From contig JAYKKM010000439.1 in NCBI GenBank assembly GCA_035772405.1, positions 10,891,501-10,955,500 of the forward strand: 64,000 nt of DNA. The letters run 5' to 3'. The notes under the pieces were generated by a model. The model was given only the letters and a program-made list of their open reading frames with translations, did not search any database and was not told the DNA's origin. This document shows, piece after piece, positions 49,095-58,270 of this stretch (positions within the stretch are counted from its first letter, which is position 1; every line of letters starts with the position of its first letter). A program made the translations under genes and the position numbers. Source of the DNA: Chrysogorgia sp. JL179-B06. Taxonomy: Eukaryota > Cnidaria > Anthozoa > Scleralcyonacea > Chrysogorgiidae.

Positions 49095-49129
49095 CTCTCT
49101 TGACAAAATGTAACAGCTGAATGTCTTTT

Positions 49130-49399
49130 TTATGCAAATGTCACTGTATTTATGGCGTTGTATTCATCTTTAAAATTCACAAACTTTCCAATATTCAACG
49201 TTTGATCAAAACGTGTGTAGGTACATAGAAACTTTTCATCCTCCTTTTCATCCTTACAATGAAATACTAATTTATAAAATTGAACACCATCCTCAGGTTG
49301 GAATATAGTAACTTTATCACAGCTTATTAACCTTACATTTGCCAAACTTTTTACTACATCTTTTGGTGTACAGAACATATGATTGTCTTGTTTATTCAT
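49130..49399 (-). CDS. small protein of the AT-rich array, member 7
   Basis: 89 residues from MNKQDNHMFC. Core: VRLISCDKVTIFQPEDGVQF, YKLVFHCKDEKEDEKFL, NIGKFVNFKDEY. An upstream in-frame Met exists, but this start overlaps the end of member 8 by eight bases and leaves protein lengths alike, so I prefer it. The mix of short beta-strand-like segments could be a small OB-like fold, which is speculation. Confidence 0.55.
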   Translation of the reverse strand: MNKQDNHMFCTPKDVVKSLANVRLISCDKVTIFQPEDGVQFYKLVFHCKDEKEDEKFLCTYTRFDQTLNIGKFVNFKDEYNAINTVTFA

Positions 49400-49604
49400 T
49401 TTTCTTAAAAACTTCTTCATCAAAACCAATTTCCTCTCCAATTTTATCTGAATGATTGTCTTGCAAATAAGAATATATATACTTTTCACCATCCTTCATA
49501 TCACATTTCAATAATATTTTATAAAACCCATCAGGTTTACCATCCTCAGGATGTAGCATCGGAACTTTTGTACATTCTAGTAACACCACTTTAACATTTT
49601 TCAT
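49392..49604 (-). CDS. small protein of the AT-rich array, member 8
   Basis: 70 residues. Core: KVVLLECTKVPMLHPEDG, GFYKILLKCDMKDGEKYIY, DKIGEEIGF. It is the clearest match to member 7 (L-L/I-S-C/E-C, K-V, PEDG, FYK, C, D-K-x, IG). Its stop overlaps the start of member 7. Confidence 0.55.
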   Translation of the reverse strand: MKNVKVVLLECTKVPMLHPEDGKPDGFYKILLKCDMKDGEKYIYSYLQDNHSDKIGEEIGFDEEVFKKNE

Positions 49605-49619
49605 TGAGGTGTACAGAGT

Positions 49620-50211
49620 AAGGGGTTGTTAGAAGCCATTCTTATACTCGAATGATTAGATTTTTTTGAGGTGTCATATTTATATGATTTGGTGTTCATA
49701 TTTATATCATTTTTCTAGATCTAATGATCCTACAAGGATACACCAAAAGGGATCCACCCTCCTTTTTGTTTTCTTTTTACTACTCCTCCAGAGAGCGCCT
49801 TTGCGGCGGCTATGCTGGCTCTGCTGCCATGTTTACTATCCATTTTATGAATCCTCCTTTTTGTTTTGTTTTTATTTTCCTACCTCCCTTTCGTATTTGT
49901 TTTCTTTTTCTACGTCCAGATCCTATTCACCTTTTTGTCTACCCATTATAATTTTTTATAGGTGAAAATAGTTGTTTCTTAAAAAAATTCCTACACAACA
50001 CTTGCTTTTCATTTTTTGATTCTCTAACATGATAACAATGTTTATATAGGAAAACGGTTTTTTTCAAAAACGTTTTTGGTTAAATGTTTTAAACATTTAT
50101 TTTTAAAAAAAATCATTTTTCTAGGAAAAAACAATCGCTTCTTAACCCTCTATACATTTGTAAAAAATAAAAACGAAAAAAACGAAAAAAATTTTTTGTA
50201 ATACAATTTTT
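49620..50211. other. AT-rich spacer with a GC-rich patch
   Basis: No gene is supported. CCTCCTTTTTGTTTTCTTTT-like words occur twice (near 49758 and 49852), flanking a GC-rich patch AGAGCGCCTTTGCGGCGGCT at about 49793. Poly-T/poly-A runs near 50050-50200 precede the next small gene. Confidence 0.4.
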
Positions 50212-50412
50212 TTATTCAATATATCTTTGTTTCCATCTTTTTATTCTATCGATACATTTACAGTTATAAATCAATTTAGTAGTAATTCTTTTTAAGTAAT
50301 TTCTTTTGCAAAATTCACAGTAATGTTTGTTGACTTTGCATTTTCTGCATGTATAATGCATTACAAAATGATCCCAGTATTGAACCTGCATACTACAGTA
50401 CGAACAAAACAT
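50212..50412 (-). CDS. small Cys-rich protein, possible zinc ribbon
   Basis: 66 residues beginning MFCSYCSMQVQYWDHF, with C-x2-C pairs at residues 3-6 (CSYC), 22-25 (CRKC) and 32-35 (CEFC), followed by a basic tail (KRITTK, RIKRWKQRY). The spacing suits one or two small zinc-binding sites. It lies downstream of the Rep-like frame and upstream of members 8-1, same strand. Confidence 0.5.
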   Translation of the reverse strand: MFCSYCSMQVQYWDHFVMHYTCRKCKVNKHYCEFCKRNYLKRITTKLIYNCKCIDRIKRWKQRYIE

Positions 50413-50504
50413 CTTTCTTTAAGTATTTAACATCAATACCACAACAAGAACAACAGATATATATTTATATGTTTATTCATGTAATGGAATTAAAGTCAAA
50501 TTTT

Positions 50505-50979
50505 TGTTACTTCTTCTTTCACACGCTCCAAAACGTTTTTTTTAAGTTTCTTTTTTATCCAATCTCTTTTATATTTTGCTAAATTACGAGATCTTTCTAC
50601 ACTCCATAATTTTCCCAATTTTCCCTGACGTTTTCCATATCGAATAAGTGTGGATGGATCATACGTTCTACCCCTACGATGATAGAAATATTCAGCATAG
50701 GATCGAACAATGCATTAAAAAAGTCCAAATATCATAACTTGCTTCTTTAAGTATAACAATCCCTTGAAGATGTCCAATTTCTTTACTTTCATTTCCAGTT
50801 TCACGACTGCATTCAAAAAACGAAATTTCATTCAATTTGAGATTACAAAAAGGAGTACCAATTAATTTCGCTTCCTCGATCATTTTATCAGCTTTTTCTT
50901 TGTTACGAAATAGAAACGACCAAGTCTTTCGCCGGGGCATGTATATCTTGTAGTAGTACAACATCCAAAATGATTTCAC
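50505..50979 (-). pseudogene. Rep-like (HUH/CRESS-type?) protein, frameshifted
   Basis: The first frame (50692-50979, 95 residues) has TWSFLFRN at residues 19-26, which resembles Rep motif I, and a GHLQG block at 69-73 preceded by ETGNESKE, which resembles Rep motif II (HLQG). The frame breaks near 50705. The following frame, to a stop near 50505, is Arg/Lys/Tyr-rich (YHRRGR, YGKRQGKLGKLW). A motif III tyrosine and a helicase domain are not clearly visible. Known HUH Reps nick DNA to start rolling-circle replication. Whether this protein does so is inference from two short motifs. A chance HLQG cannot be excluded. Confidence 0.35.
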
Positions 50980-51019
50980 ACACGCTTAGTTGATCTTTTT
51001 TATATCCTGATTTCACAAA

Positions 51020-51262
51020 AATACTTTTATTTTTTTGCTAATTCCACATCAATATTATATATTGTCTGACACACAGCTATATTTCTAACAAATTTTCCAA
51101 TATTCTCCGATTGATCTATTTGCGAATAGATATATACTGTACGTACTGACGACCATCAGGTAAATCACACAGGAATAATAGTTTAAAAAGTTGATAATTA
51201 GCAATTAATGGTAATGTAGGAACTTTTTCACATTCAAAAAACTTTTTAAAGCCAGAGTAGCG
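51020..51262 (-). pseudogene. small protein of the AT-rich array, truncated member
   Basis: Reads FFECEKVPTLPLIANYQLFK, LLFLCDLPDGRQYV, then after a frame break QIDQSENIGKFVRN and a stop near 51030. The E-C-x-K-V-P, Y-x-L-F-K-L-L-F-x-C and IGKFV blocks match members 2, 7 and 8. The N-terminus is cut off at the array border near 51262. Confidence 0.45.
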
Positions 51263-53447
51263 TCAAACTATGTCTGATCAGGGTTAGAATGAAGAAAGGC
51301 CTTTTTGGGTCACCTTTTAGCTATGATCCAAAATTGTCTCCTTTCGCCTCGTTCTCCATCTTCGCTAACAAATATTACCCATGGGGGTACACTAAAGTAG
51401 CATTTTGTTCAGGTTTCCCGCGAAAATCGCATCAAAATTCGAGCATGCATGTTAGAAGAATAGAAGTTTATTTTGGAATTTTAAAATGATAAAATGTCCA
51501 CACTGAATATTTTAAAACGGATGTAATATTTATGATAATCGATCCTTATGGTAAGAAATAGTTCTACAAACTTTCAAAAAGTTTCAAAACATGCACTTAC
51601 AATTGTTTAAAAATACAAAACGAATCTTACGGTCAGATTATCAGCGTCCGTGCGACAACGGACTACGGTTGAAACACAATTCAACCTTGTAAGGAATCGT
51701 AATACAATAATATATTACTGTAAAAATTATTCATATTATATGCCACAGACTTGTATATTCCTGAACTGTTTGGACAGAGACTGTTCCCATAATTGTTTGC
51801 ACCGAGATTTGTTATATTATGGTTTTCGAAGGTTTCGTAGTAACTCAAACACCGCGTTATCTCGTTGTGTTTACAACGAAAAATACTTTATCTGCGTCCT
51901 CAACGTGAAGGAATAATCCACACTGAACCAAATTTCTAAATGCCGTTTGTTTAATTTTTAGAGAGAACGTGAGGTCTGAGTCGCTACTAAAAACCTTAGG
52001 AAAAAAACAGTGGATAAATAACATAACTCCTTGCCAAATCTACAGAACTACGGTTCCATAATTAATATAAAACATTCTAACACACTAAACTAATAAGGTA
52101 TAAAGTTAGATATAAATATGTACAATATATCATATTTCTATAATTTTATAGCGACTTTCTGATCGTTCAAAAATTTGTTATATATATTTCGCTGAAAACT
52201 GGACACACAGAGGTTTTATTTCTATAATGTTTATATCAATACTATTCCACTCTATTATTGTTCTTACAACGAAGGTTTTTCCTCCTTCAATTTTGAGCTT
52301 AGAAGAAAGCTTATCCGCCATGAAATATATTTTGTTCACTTAAAAATTACTCACTTCAACATCAACTAAACAAAAGACAGTTCCACGACAGACAGCGCCA
52401 TGGTCTTTGGCCTGGCAGAAAGTGAGGTCAAACATGGCGGTGATTTTGGTGATTCTAGGGACCCCGTAATGAAGCGATAAGCTCTCATGTGGGGTATCCC
52501 TGCTACTCAATGTGACCAAGCTTGTAAATAAATAAGTAGATTTTGTACGTCAGTTTCAGTCTCCCACACAACTTTCCTCATTTTTCTCAACTATGTTCAT
52601 TTTGAAAACATACACAAAACGTAATATCAAGAGATAGAAATGAACCAATAATTTCAAATTTATATTACCGAAGTCAAGCCGAGTCAAAATGGTCCATTTT
52701 TTAAAGAAAAAAATGCAGAGTTGACACAAAATGACGAAAGAAGCCGTCAAAAATTTCTTGAAAAAAAATGTTAACGAACGATTTCTTTTTACCGTCCCCC
52801 CGCAGGTCACAGAACATTACTAAATCCTTTTTAAGTTCTCGGTTACTGAAAGTTTGTCAGTAGTTCACTTCGTTCAAGGACTTCTTTCGTTCTCGTATAA
52901 AATGATTTCGTAACCGAACCAAACAAAACCTAAAGTACAATGTCGTGAATAGGATTGGAATTACTAACGTACAAGACCGCGTAGGGGACTGGAACTGACG
53001 TACAAAATCGGTCTCTCTGTCCGCCATGTTTGGCTTCACTTTATACCCTACAGTTATATATAGAGCTTGCGTTTGCGTCTCGTGTGGACCGGGATTACGA
53101 GTTTCGTCATTTTGGCCGCCAATTGATTGCGTCATCTCTTGCTGACACGTGATAACACGTGATATAACTTTACACGTCAGCACGAGATGGCGTAAGCAAT
53201 TGCGGTACCATGGCGACTGGTACATTTAACCATAATTCCTTGCGCGCAGTAAACATTGAATCGCGTAGAAATAGCCCAAGATAGAGTTTCAAAAAGATTA
53301 AGTTTGGTAAAAAGGAATTGCTTTTACCTTTATCTTTAAAATAAACATGGTGTATAACCGCAAACTTTTGATTTTATTTCATTAAACATCGCCATGTCAA
53401 ACTTCAAAACTTTGATAAGGTAAACAATGTTTAGCTGTTATTACCGG
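51263..53447. other. stretch with several ATGGCGG words, no gene confirmed
   Basis: Two minus-strand frames start with ATGGCGGA: 52178-52321 (47 residues, MADKLSSKLKIEGGKTFV) and 52857-53027 (56 residues, MADRETDFVRQFQSP). A third ATGGCGG word points the other way at 52434. Such starts look like first coding exons or YY1-type sites near promoters, but no following exon or protein family was recognised. The rest is AT-rich with nothing to report. Confidence 0.35.
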
Positions 53448-53821
53448 CATAGAGATCATAAATAAAACTAGAGGGGGCATTCGGGCCTAATTTCAGTAAT
53501 CCGCGGGGAACCAATTGAAGGCTGCCATCTTGGATAAATTGGGGGGCAATTCTATATTTAAATTTCATATAAAAGCAAACGTTTTGATCTTATATTCAGC
53601 AGAAAATGGTCCAACAGGCTTAATCGCCAAATAGTGAGAAAGAAACGCAAATATTGTAGAATTTACGATTCCTTGTTTTGGACCGCGAGGTTCTCGAATT
53701 GCGGAAAAAGGCCTAGTACCAAGAAGTTTGCACTCCAATTTGCCCAAGATAGCGGCGCCCAATTGGTTCCAAAATTCAGGCCCAATACCGCCTGTAGTCT
53801 TATACATGATCTCTATGCTTA
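53448..53821. mobile_element. diverged foldback MITE
   Basis: GCATAGAGATCAT at both ends in inverted orientation, with further matching words inwards (GGGCCTAATTT / AATTCAGGCCC, GGAACCAATTG / CAATTGGTTCC, GCCATCTTGG / CCAAGATAGCG). The arms are about 80 bases and clearly diverged, so this is an old copy. Confidence 0.7.
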
Positions 53822-54697
53822 CAGGTGATCTAAGGTCGCAAAGCATTCTGGTAAAATGTACAGCCGCCATCTTTTTTGGTACCGTCAATTGGCGCCAAAA
53901 ATGACGAACCTCGTGTGGTACAGTCCAACATAATTCGCAGCTCATTATTTGTTAACCGCTTTAAAGTTTGCCATGTTTCCAAGACCATATCTCGATTGAC
54001 TATATAGATTAACTTAATCGAGGATTAATGAAAACTTTGTGGACGAAACTACGAAGATGAAGACAAAGTTTGAAGTTTTCTGTTCAGATATCATACAAAT
54101 ATAGAAAGGTTTTGTCCTATAAAATAGCTGATTAAATTTAAACCAAGGATCAACGGGCTATACCTGTAGTCTCCGCCGGATTAACCTAGGGGCACTTGGG
54201 GCGCGTGCCCCGGGCCCCCACACGAAGGCCCCCTCCCCCCACCAAAATGACCAAAGCCTACAAAATATTGTCTCATTTGTCTAATTGTCTTCCCATATCA
54301 TCTGCCATAGTTACAATAGTAAAGTATATCGCACACTCGATTGCAATCCGAAAATTTTGGTCGCGTTTCGAATTCATGCAAATGTGTCTTACTGGTTTAC
54401 AAATGCTCATATGCCCCCCCCCCCCCCCAAGCTTAATCGGCCCCGAGTCTCGTTACAACAACCTGGCCCTGATAGTTGAACAGTTCTGTTTTAAACCATC
54501 ATTGTCAAACACTCTCACTTGTCAAAAAAGCCAAAGTAAAATTGAAAAGTCTAGCCGGCAGCTAGAGCGTCACTAGCTATTAATTTCACCAGAAAAGCAT
54601 TGATAACAGATGTTTTACATGCACTGATGAAGGCGACTCAATCTAGTCAGGTCAACAGCTTTTAATATATAGGAATTTTGCTTTTCTATTCAATTAC
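53822..54697. other. no gene recognised
   Basis: GC-rich words near 54180-54235 (GGGGCACTTGGGGCGCGTGC) and the C-run at 54415-54428 look like the ends of an old repeat, related in wording to GGGCCC-rich sequence at 31630-32290. No coding pattern was found. Confidence 0.35.
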
Positions 54698-55029
54698 TCA
54701 CCAAAGTACATTTATCTCAGACAAAGATATTGCTGTACGCAATTTGAATTTTACAATGTCGTCAAGGCTGACGTTCTCTAAATTCAGCCATTCCAACAAC
54801 TCAAGTGAAGGCAACATTTCGGCTAATACTGTTACACCTCTAGCACCTACTTTGTTTTTACCTAAATCAAGTACCTTCAACTTCTTACACGATTTTAATG
54901 CCAGGAGCAGTTTTTCCACACCAACCTCGTCAAGGGTGTTACTATAATATAAATATACACTGTAGCTCTTCCAACAACTCAAGTGAAGACAACATTTCGG
55001 CTAACACTGTTGCTTTGTTTCCTTTTAAA
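54698..55029 (-). pseudogene. decayed C-terminal LRR units
   Basis: LRR text resumes in another frame: LDEVGVEKLLLALKSCKKLK, VLDLGKNKVGARGVTVLAEM, LPSLELLEWLNLENVSL, then a divergent end and a stop at 54698. Compared with the intact units, 54955-55060 has lost about 24 bases, about 15 bases and two T's of a T-run, which creates the early stop of the main frame. Confidence 0.65.
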
Positions 55030-57069
55030 TTAAGTATTTTCTGGAACACTTTCCCCGCCAACCTCACCAAGGTCATTATTCAATAAATATAGCTCTTCCA
55101 ACAACTCAAGTGAAGGCAATATTTCGGACAATGTTGCGCCTCTAGCACCATTTTTTTCACCATCTAAACGAAGTATTCTCAACTCAGTCTTACACGATTT
55201 TAATGCCTGGAGCACTTTTTCCCCGCCAACCTCACCAAGATTATTATTAGATAAACATAGCACTTCCAACAACTCAAGTGAAGGCAATATTTCGGCTAAC
55301 ACTGTTGCACCTCTAGCGCCTACTTTGTTTCCATTTAAATTAAGTATTCTCAACTTCTTAAATGATTTTAATGCCTGGAGCACTTTTTCCCCGCCAACCT
55401 CATCAAGGTTATTATCAAATAAATATAGCTCTTCCAATAACTCAAGTGAAGGCAATATTTTGGCTAACGCTGTTGCACCTTTAGTACCAACTTTATTTCC
55501 ACCTAAACTAAGTACTCTCAACTTCTTACATGATTTTAATGCCTGGAGCACTTTTTCCCCCCCAACCTCACTAAGGTTATTATTAAATAAATATAGCTCT
55601 TCCAACAACTCAAGTGAAGGCAATATTTTGGCTAACACTGTTGCACCTTTAGTACCAACTTTGTTTCCACCTAAACTAAGTATTTTCAACTCCTTACATG
55701 ATTTTAATGCCTGGAGCACTTTTTCCCCGCCAACCTCACCAAGGTTATTATTAGATAAATCTAGCTCTTCCAACAACTCAAGTGAAGGCAATATTTCGGC
55801 TAACACTGTTGCACCTCTAGAGCCAACTTTGTTTCCATTTAAATCAAGTATTTTCAACTCCTTACATGATTTTAATGCCAGGAGCACTTTTTCCCCGTCA
55901 ACCTCATCAAGGTTATTATTAGATAAATCTAGCTCTTCCAACAACTCAAGTGAAGGCAATATTTTGGCTAACGCTGTTGCACCTCCAGCGCCTACTTTGT
56001 TTCCATCTAAATTAAGTATTTTCAACCCCTTGCATGATTTTAATGCCTGGATCACTTTTTCCCCGTCAACCTCACCGAGGTTATTGTCAAATAAATATAG
56101 CTTTTCCAATAACTCAAGTGAAGGCAATATTTTGGCTAACACTGTTGCACCTCTAGCACCAATTTTGTTTTCTCCTAAATTAAGTATTTTCAACTTACAT
56201 GATTTTAATGCCTGGAGCACTTTTTCCCCGTCAACCTCACCAAGGTTATTATTAGATAAACATAGCACTTCCAACAACTCAAGTGAAGGAAATATTTCGG
56301 CTAACACTGTTGCACCTCTAGCACCAGCTTTGTTTCCATTTAAATTAAGTATTTTCAACTTCGTACATGATTTTAATGCCTGAAGCACTTTTTCCCCGCC
56401 AACCTCACCAAGGTTATTATCAGATAAATATAGCTCTTCCAATAACTCAAGTGAAGGCAACACTTCGAACGCTGTTGCACCTCTTGTACCAAATTTGTTT
56501 CCAGTTAAATTAAGTATTTTCAACTCCTTACATGATTTTAATGCCTGGAGCACTTTCCCCCCGCCAATCTCACCAAGGTTATTATTAGATAAACATAGCA
56601 CTTCCAACAACTCAAGTGAAGGCAATATTTCGGCTAACACTGTTGCACCTCTAACACCAGCTTTGTTTCCATTTAAATTAAGTATTTTCAACTTCGTACA
56701 TGATTTTAATGCCTGGAGCACTTTTTCCCCGCCAACCTCATCAAGGTTATTATCAGATAAATATAGCTCTTCCAACAACTCAAGTGAAGGCAACATTTCG
56801 AACGCTGTTGCACCTCTTGTACCAACTTTGTTTCCATTTAAACTAAGTATTTTCAACTTCGTACATGATTTTAATGCCTGAAGCACTTTTTCCCCGCCAA
56901 TCTCATCAAGGTTACTATTAGATAAACATAGCTTTTCCAACAACTCAAGTGTAGGCAACATTTTAACTAAAGCTGTTGCTCCATCTGAATTTGAGCAGTT
57001 TTGCTGTGAATAAGGCCAGGTAACATGTTTAAATCCTCTCGCAGATTCTTCGTTTAGATTTTCCAGGAA
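55030..57069 (-). CDS. leucine-rich-repeat exon (NLR/RNI-like)
   Basis: An open frame of about 680 residues is made almost entirely of 28-residue ribonuclease-inhibitor-type LRRs in pairs. The 56-residue unit reads LQALKSCKELKILNLNGNKV, GARGATVLAEILPSLELLEE, LYLSNNNLGEVGGEKV, about twelve times. Such LRRs bind ligands in NLR-type immune receptors and related proteins. The first bases of the frame (57105-57070) contain TTCATTTCAG, a good splice acceptor, so I start the exon at 57069 (FLENLNEESARGFKHV) and infer 5' exons further up. No NACHT or Death domain is visible within the window. Units 1 and 3 share ATAFE-LPSL with two residues missing, and units 2 and 4 share LEVLCLSNNNL. The frame ends early by a frameshift. 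Confidence 0.75.
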   Translation of the reverse strand, partial: FLENLNEESARGFKHVTWPYSQQNCSNSDGATALVKMLPTLELLEKLCLSNSNLDEIGGEKVLQALKSCTKLKILSLNGNKVGTRGATAFEMLPSLELLEELYLSDNNLDEVGGEKVLQALKSCTKLKILNLNGNKAGVRGATVLAEILPSLELLEVLCLSNNNLGEIGGGKVLQALKSCKELKILNLTGNKFGTRGATAFEVLPSLELLEELYLSDNNLGEVGGEKVLQALKSCTKLKILNLNGNKAGARGATVLAEIFPSLELLEVLCLSNNNLGEVDGEKVLQALKSCKLKILNLGENKIGARGATVLAKILPSLELLEKLYLFDNNLGEVDGEKVIQALKSCKGLKILNLDGNKVGAGGATALAKILPSLELLEELDLSNNNLDEVDGEKVLLALKSCKELKILDLNGNKVGSRGATVLAEILPSLELLEELDLSNNNLGEVGGEKVLQALKSCKELKILSLGGNKVGTKGATVLAKILPSLELLEELYLFNNNLSEVGGEKVLQALKSCKKLRVLSLGGNKVGTKGATALAKILPSLELLEELYLFDNNLDEVGGEKVLQALKSFKKLRILNLNGNKVGARGATVLAEILPSLELLEVLCLSNNNLGEVGGEKVLQALKSCKTELRILRLDGEKNGARGATLSEILPSLELLEELYLLNNDLGEVGGESVPENT

Positions 57070-57105
57070 CTGAAATGAATCAAAGGTGCGATAAATTAGG
57101 AACAT

Positions 57106-57845
57106 TTTTAATGGAGAGAAGATTTACATAATTCAGAATAATATTTTGAAAATTTATCTGACTGCCCCAAACGGGAATTGAACCCAAGGTCTCTGGCTTA
57201 ACAATGGTTCGTTACTCGGAGTAGTTGCTCAAATGCCGCACAATTGAGCGCAAGTATCTCGCGTTAACGCCTATAGCGGGCACCTTGTATGTAATATATG
57301 AACAACGAGAGCGAGTGTTTCACCGGGATTATTTATTTTTATGGGAAATTGATTGGCTTGAGAAGCTCAGAACACCGAGCCATAAGGTTGAATTAAAGTT
57401 GAAACACAAATACGGCCAAGAAAACAAAAACTGACCTGAATGTCTGGAAAAGATAGTCAAAATTTCCAGTCCCTGCAGTGAAGCTAACGCAGTCGACGTG
57501 TGATTGAGTCGGACGGTGATGACAATTAGTTTAAGACAAGTTGATCGAATTAAGTTTAAACACTTTTGTTATGCTAAGATGTTAAACCGATCCATTGAAC
57601 TTTCTCCATAAATCGAACATGTTTAGTTCATTTTGAAATATAGTGAAAGATTATATTATTGAAGTAAGCACAAACTGGTTTGACAAGTTTATTTTGTAAG
57701 CCAATCAAATTTGTGCACGGGATAATACTTCATGTATGCTTATTATTTGTCTTGGTGCCAGAACGCTACTTCCCTTGCCTTTTTAGCGTTTTCTTTTTCC
57801 ATAAAAAATTGTTGATCAGAGCAGTTGTATAATAAATCTCTACTT
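57106..57845. other. flank of the LRR exon, repeat remnants
   Basis: A SINE-like remnant (minus strand, B box GGGTTCAATTCCCG) lies at about 57160-57230. ATGAACAACGAGAGCGAGTG at 57298 matches the ends of the hairpin at 28271-28423. No exon supplying the start of the LRR protein was recognised. Confidence 0.4.
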
Positions 57846-57946
57846 AGATGTTTTGGTATGTAGTATCGCTGTATATTTTTACTTTCAAAATACGGCACAA
57901 CTCGTAAAATATATACAGCGATACTATACATACCAAAACATCTAAT
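57846..57946. repeat. foldback repeat
   Basis: AGATGTTTTGGTATGTAGTA, TCGCTGTATAT and the inverse (ATATACAGCGATACTATACA, TACCAAAACATCT) give arms of about 38 bases around a loop of about 25 bases. Confidence 0.85.
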
Positions 57947-57961
57947 AAGATATAAATATTT

Positions 57962-58270
57962 TACTCAGTTCTTGAGATATTTAGACTTATGTGATATGCA
58001 AATGAGCTTATTTATGACGTAGCAAGTTGTACACAACATTGGAAAATAATGTACAATATCTTTCCAATATTATTACAGAAATCACTCAAAACTTTGTAAT
58101 TGCTACAGTTCATGAAACAAAACATTAAAGACAAGCTTCAAGTGATCGTTCAATAATTCGTTCAGTAATCTTTAAGATATACAGGATTTTCTAATGTTGT
58201 GTACAACTTGCTACGTCATAGATTATCTCATTTGAATATCACCTAAGTCTAAATATCTCAAGAAGTAAGT
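57962..58270. mobile_element. foldback MITE
   Basis: Arms of about 80 bases: TTCTTGAGATATTTAGACTT, AATGAG, ATGACGTAGCAAGTTGTACA, CAACATT at the left, mirrored at 58186-58270. Non-coding centre of about 140 bases. Confidence 0.8.

Noticed and set aside
49666..49965. 99-codon hydrophobic plus-strand frame inside the AT-rich array
   Set aside because: It runs against the strand of all other frames there and arises from T-rich repeats, with no supporting motif.
55325..56881. Long plus-strand reading frames (352 and 128 codons) opposite the LRR exon
   Set aside because: They mirror the repetitive antisense of the LRR array. The minus strand has the recognisable LRR consensus, so these are shadows.
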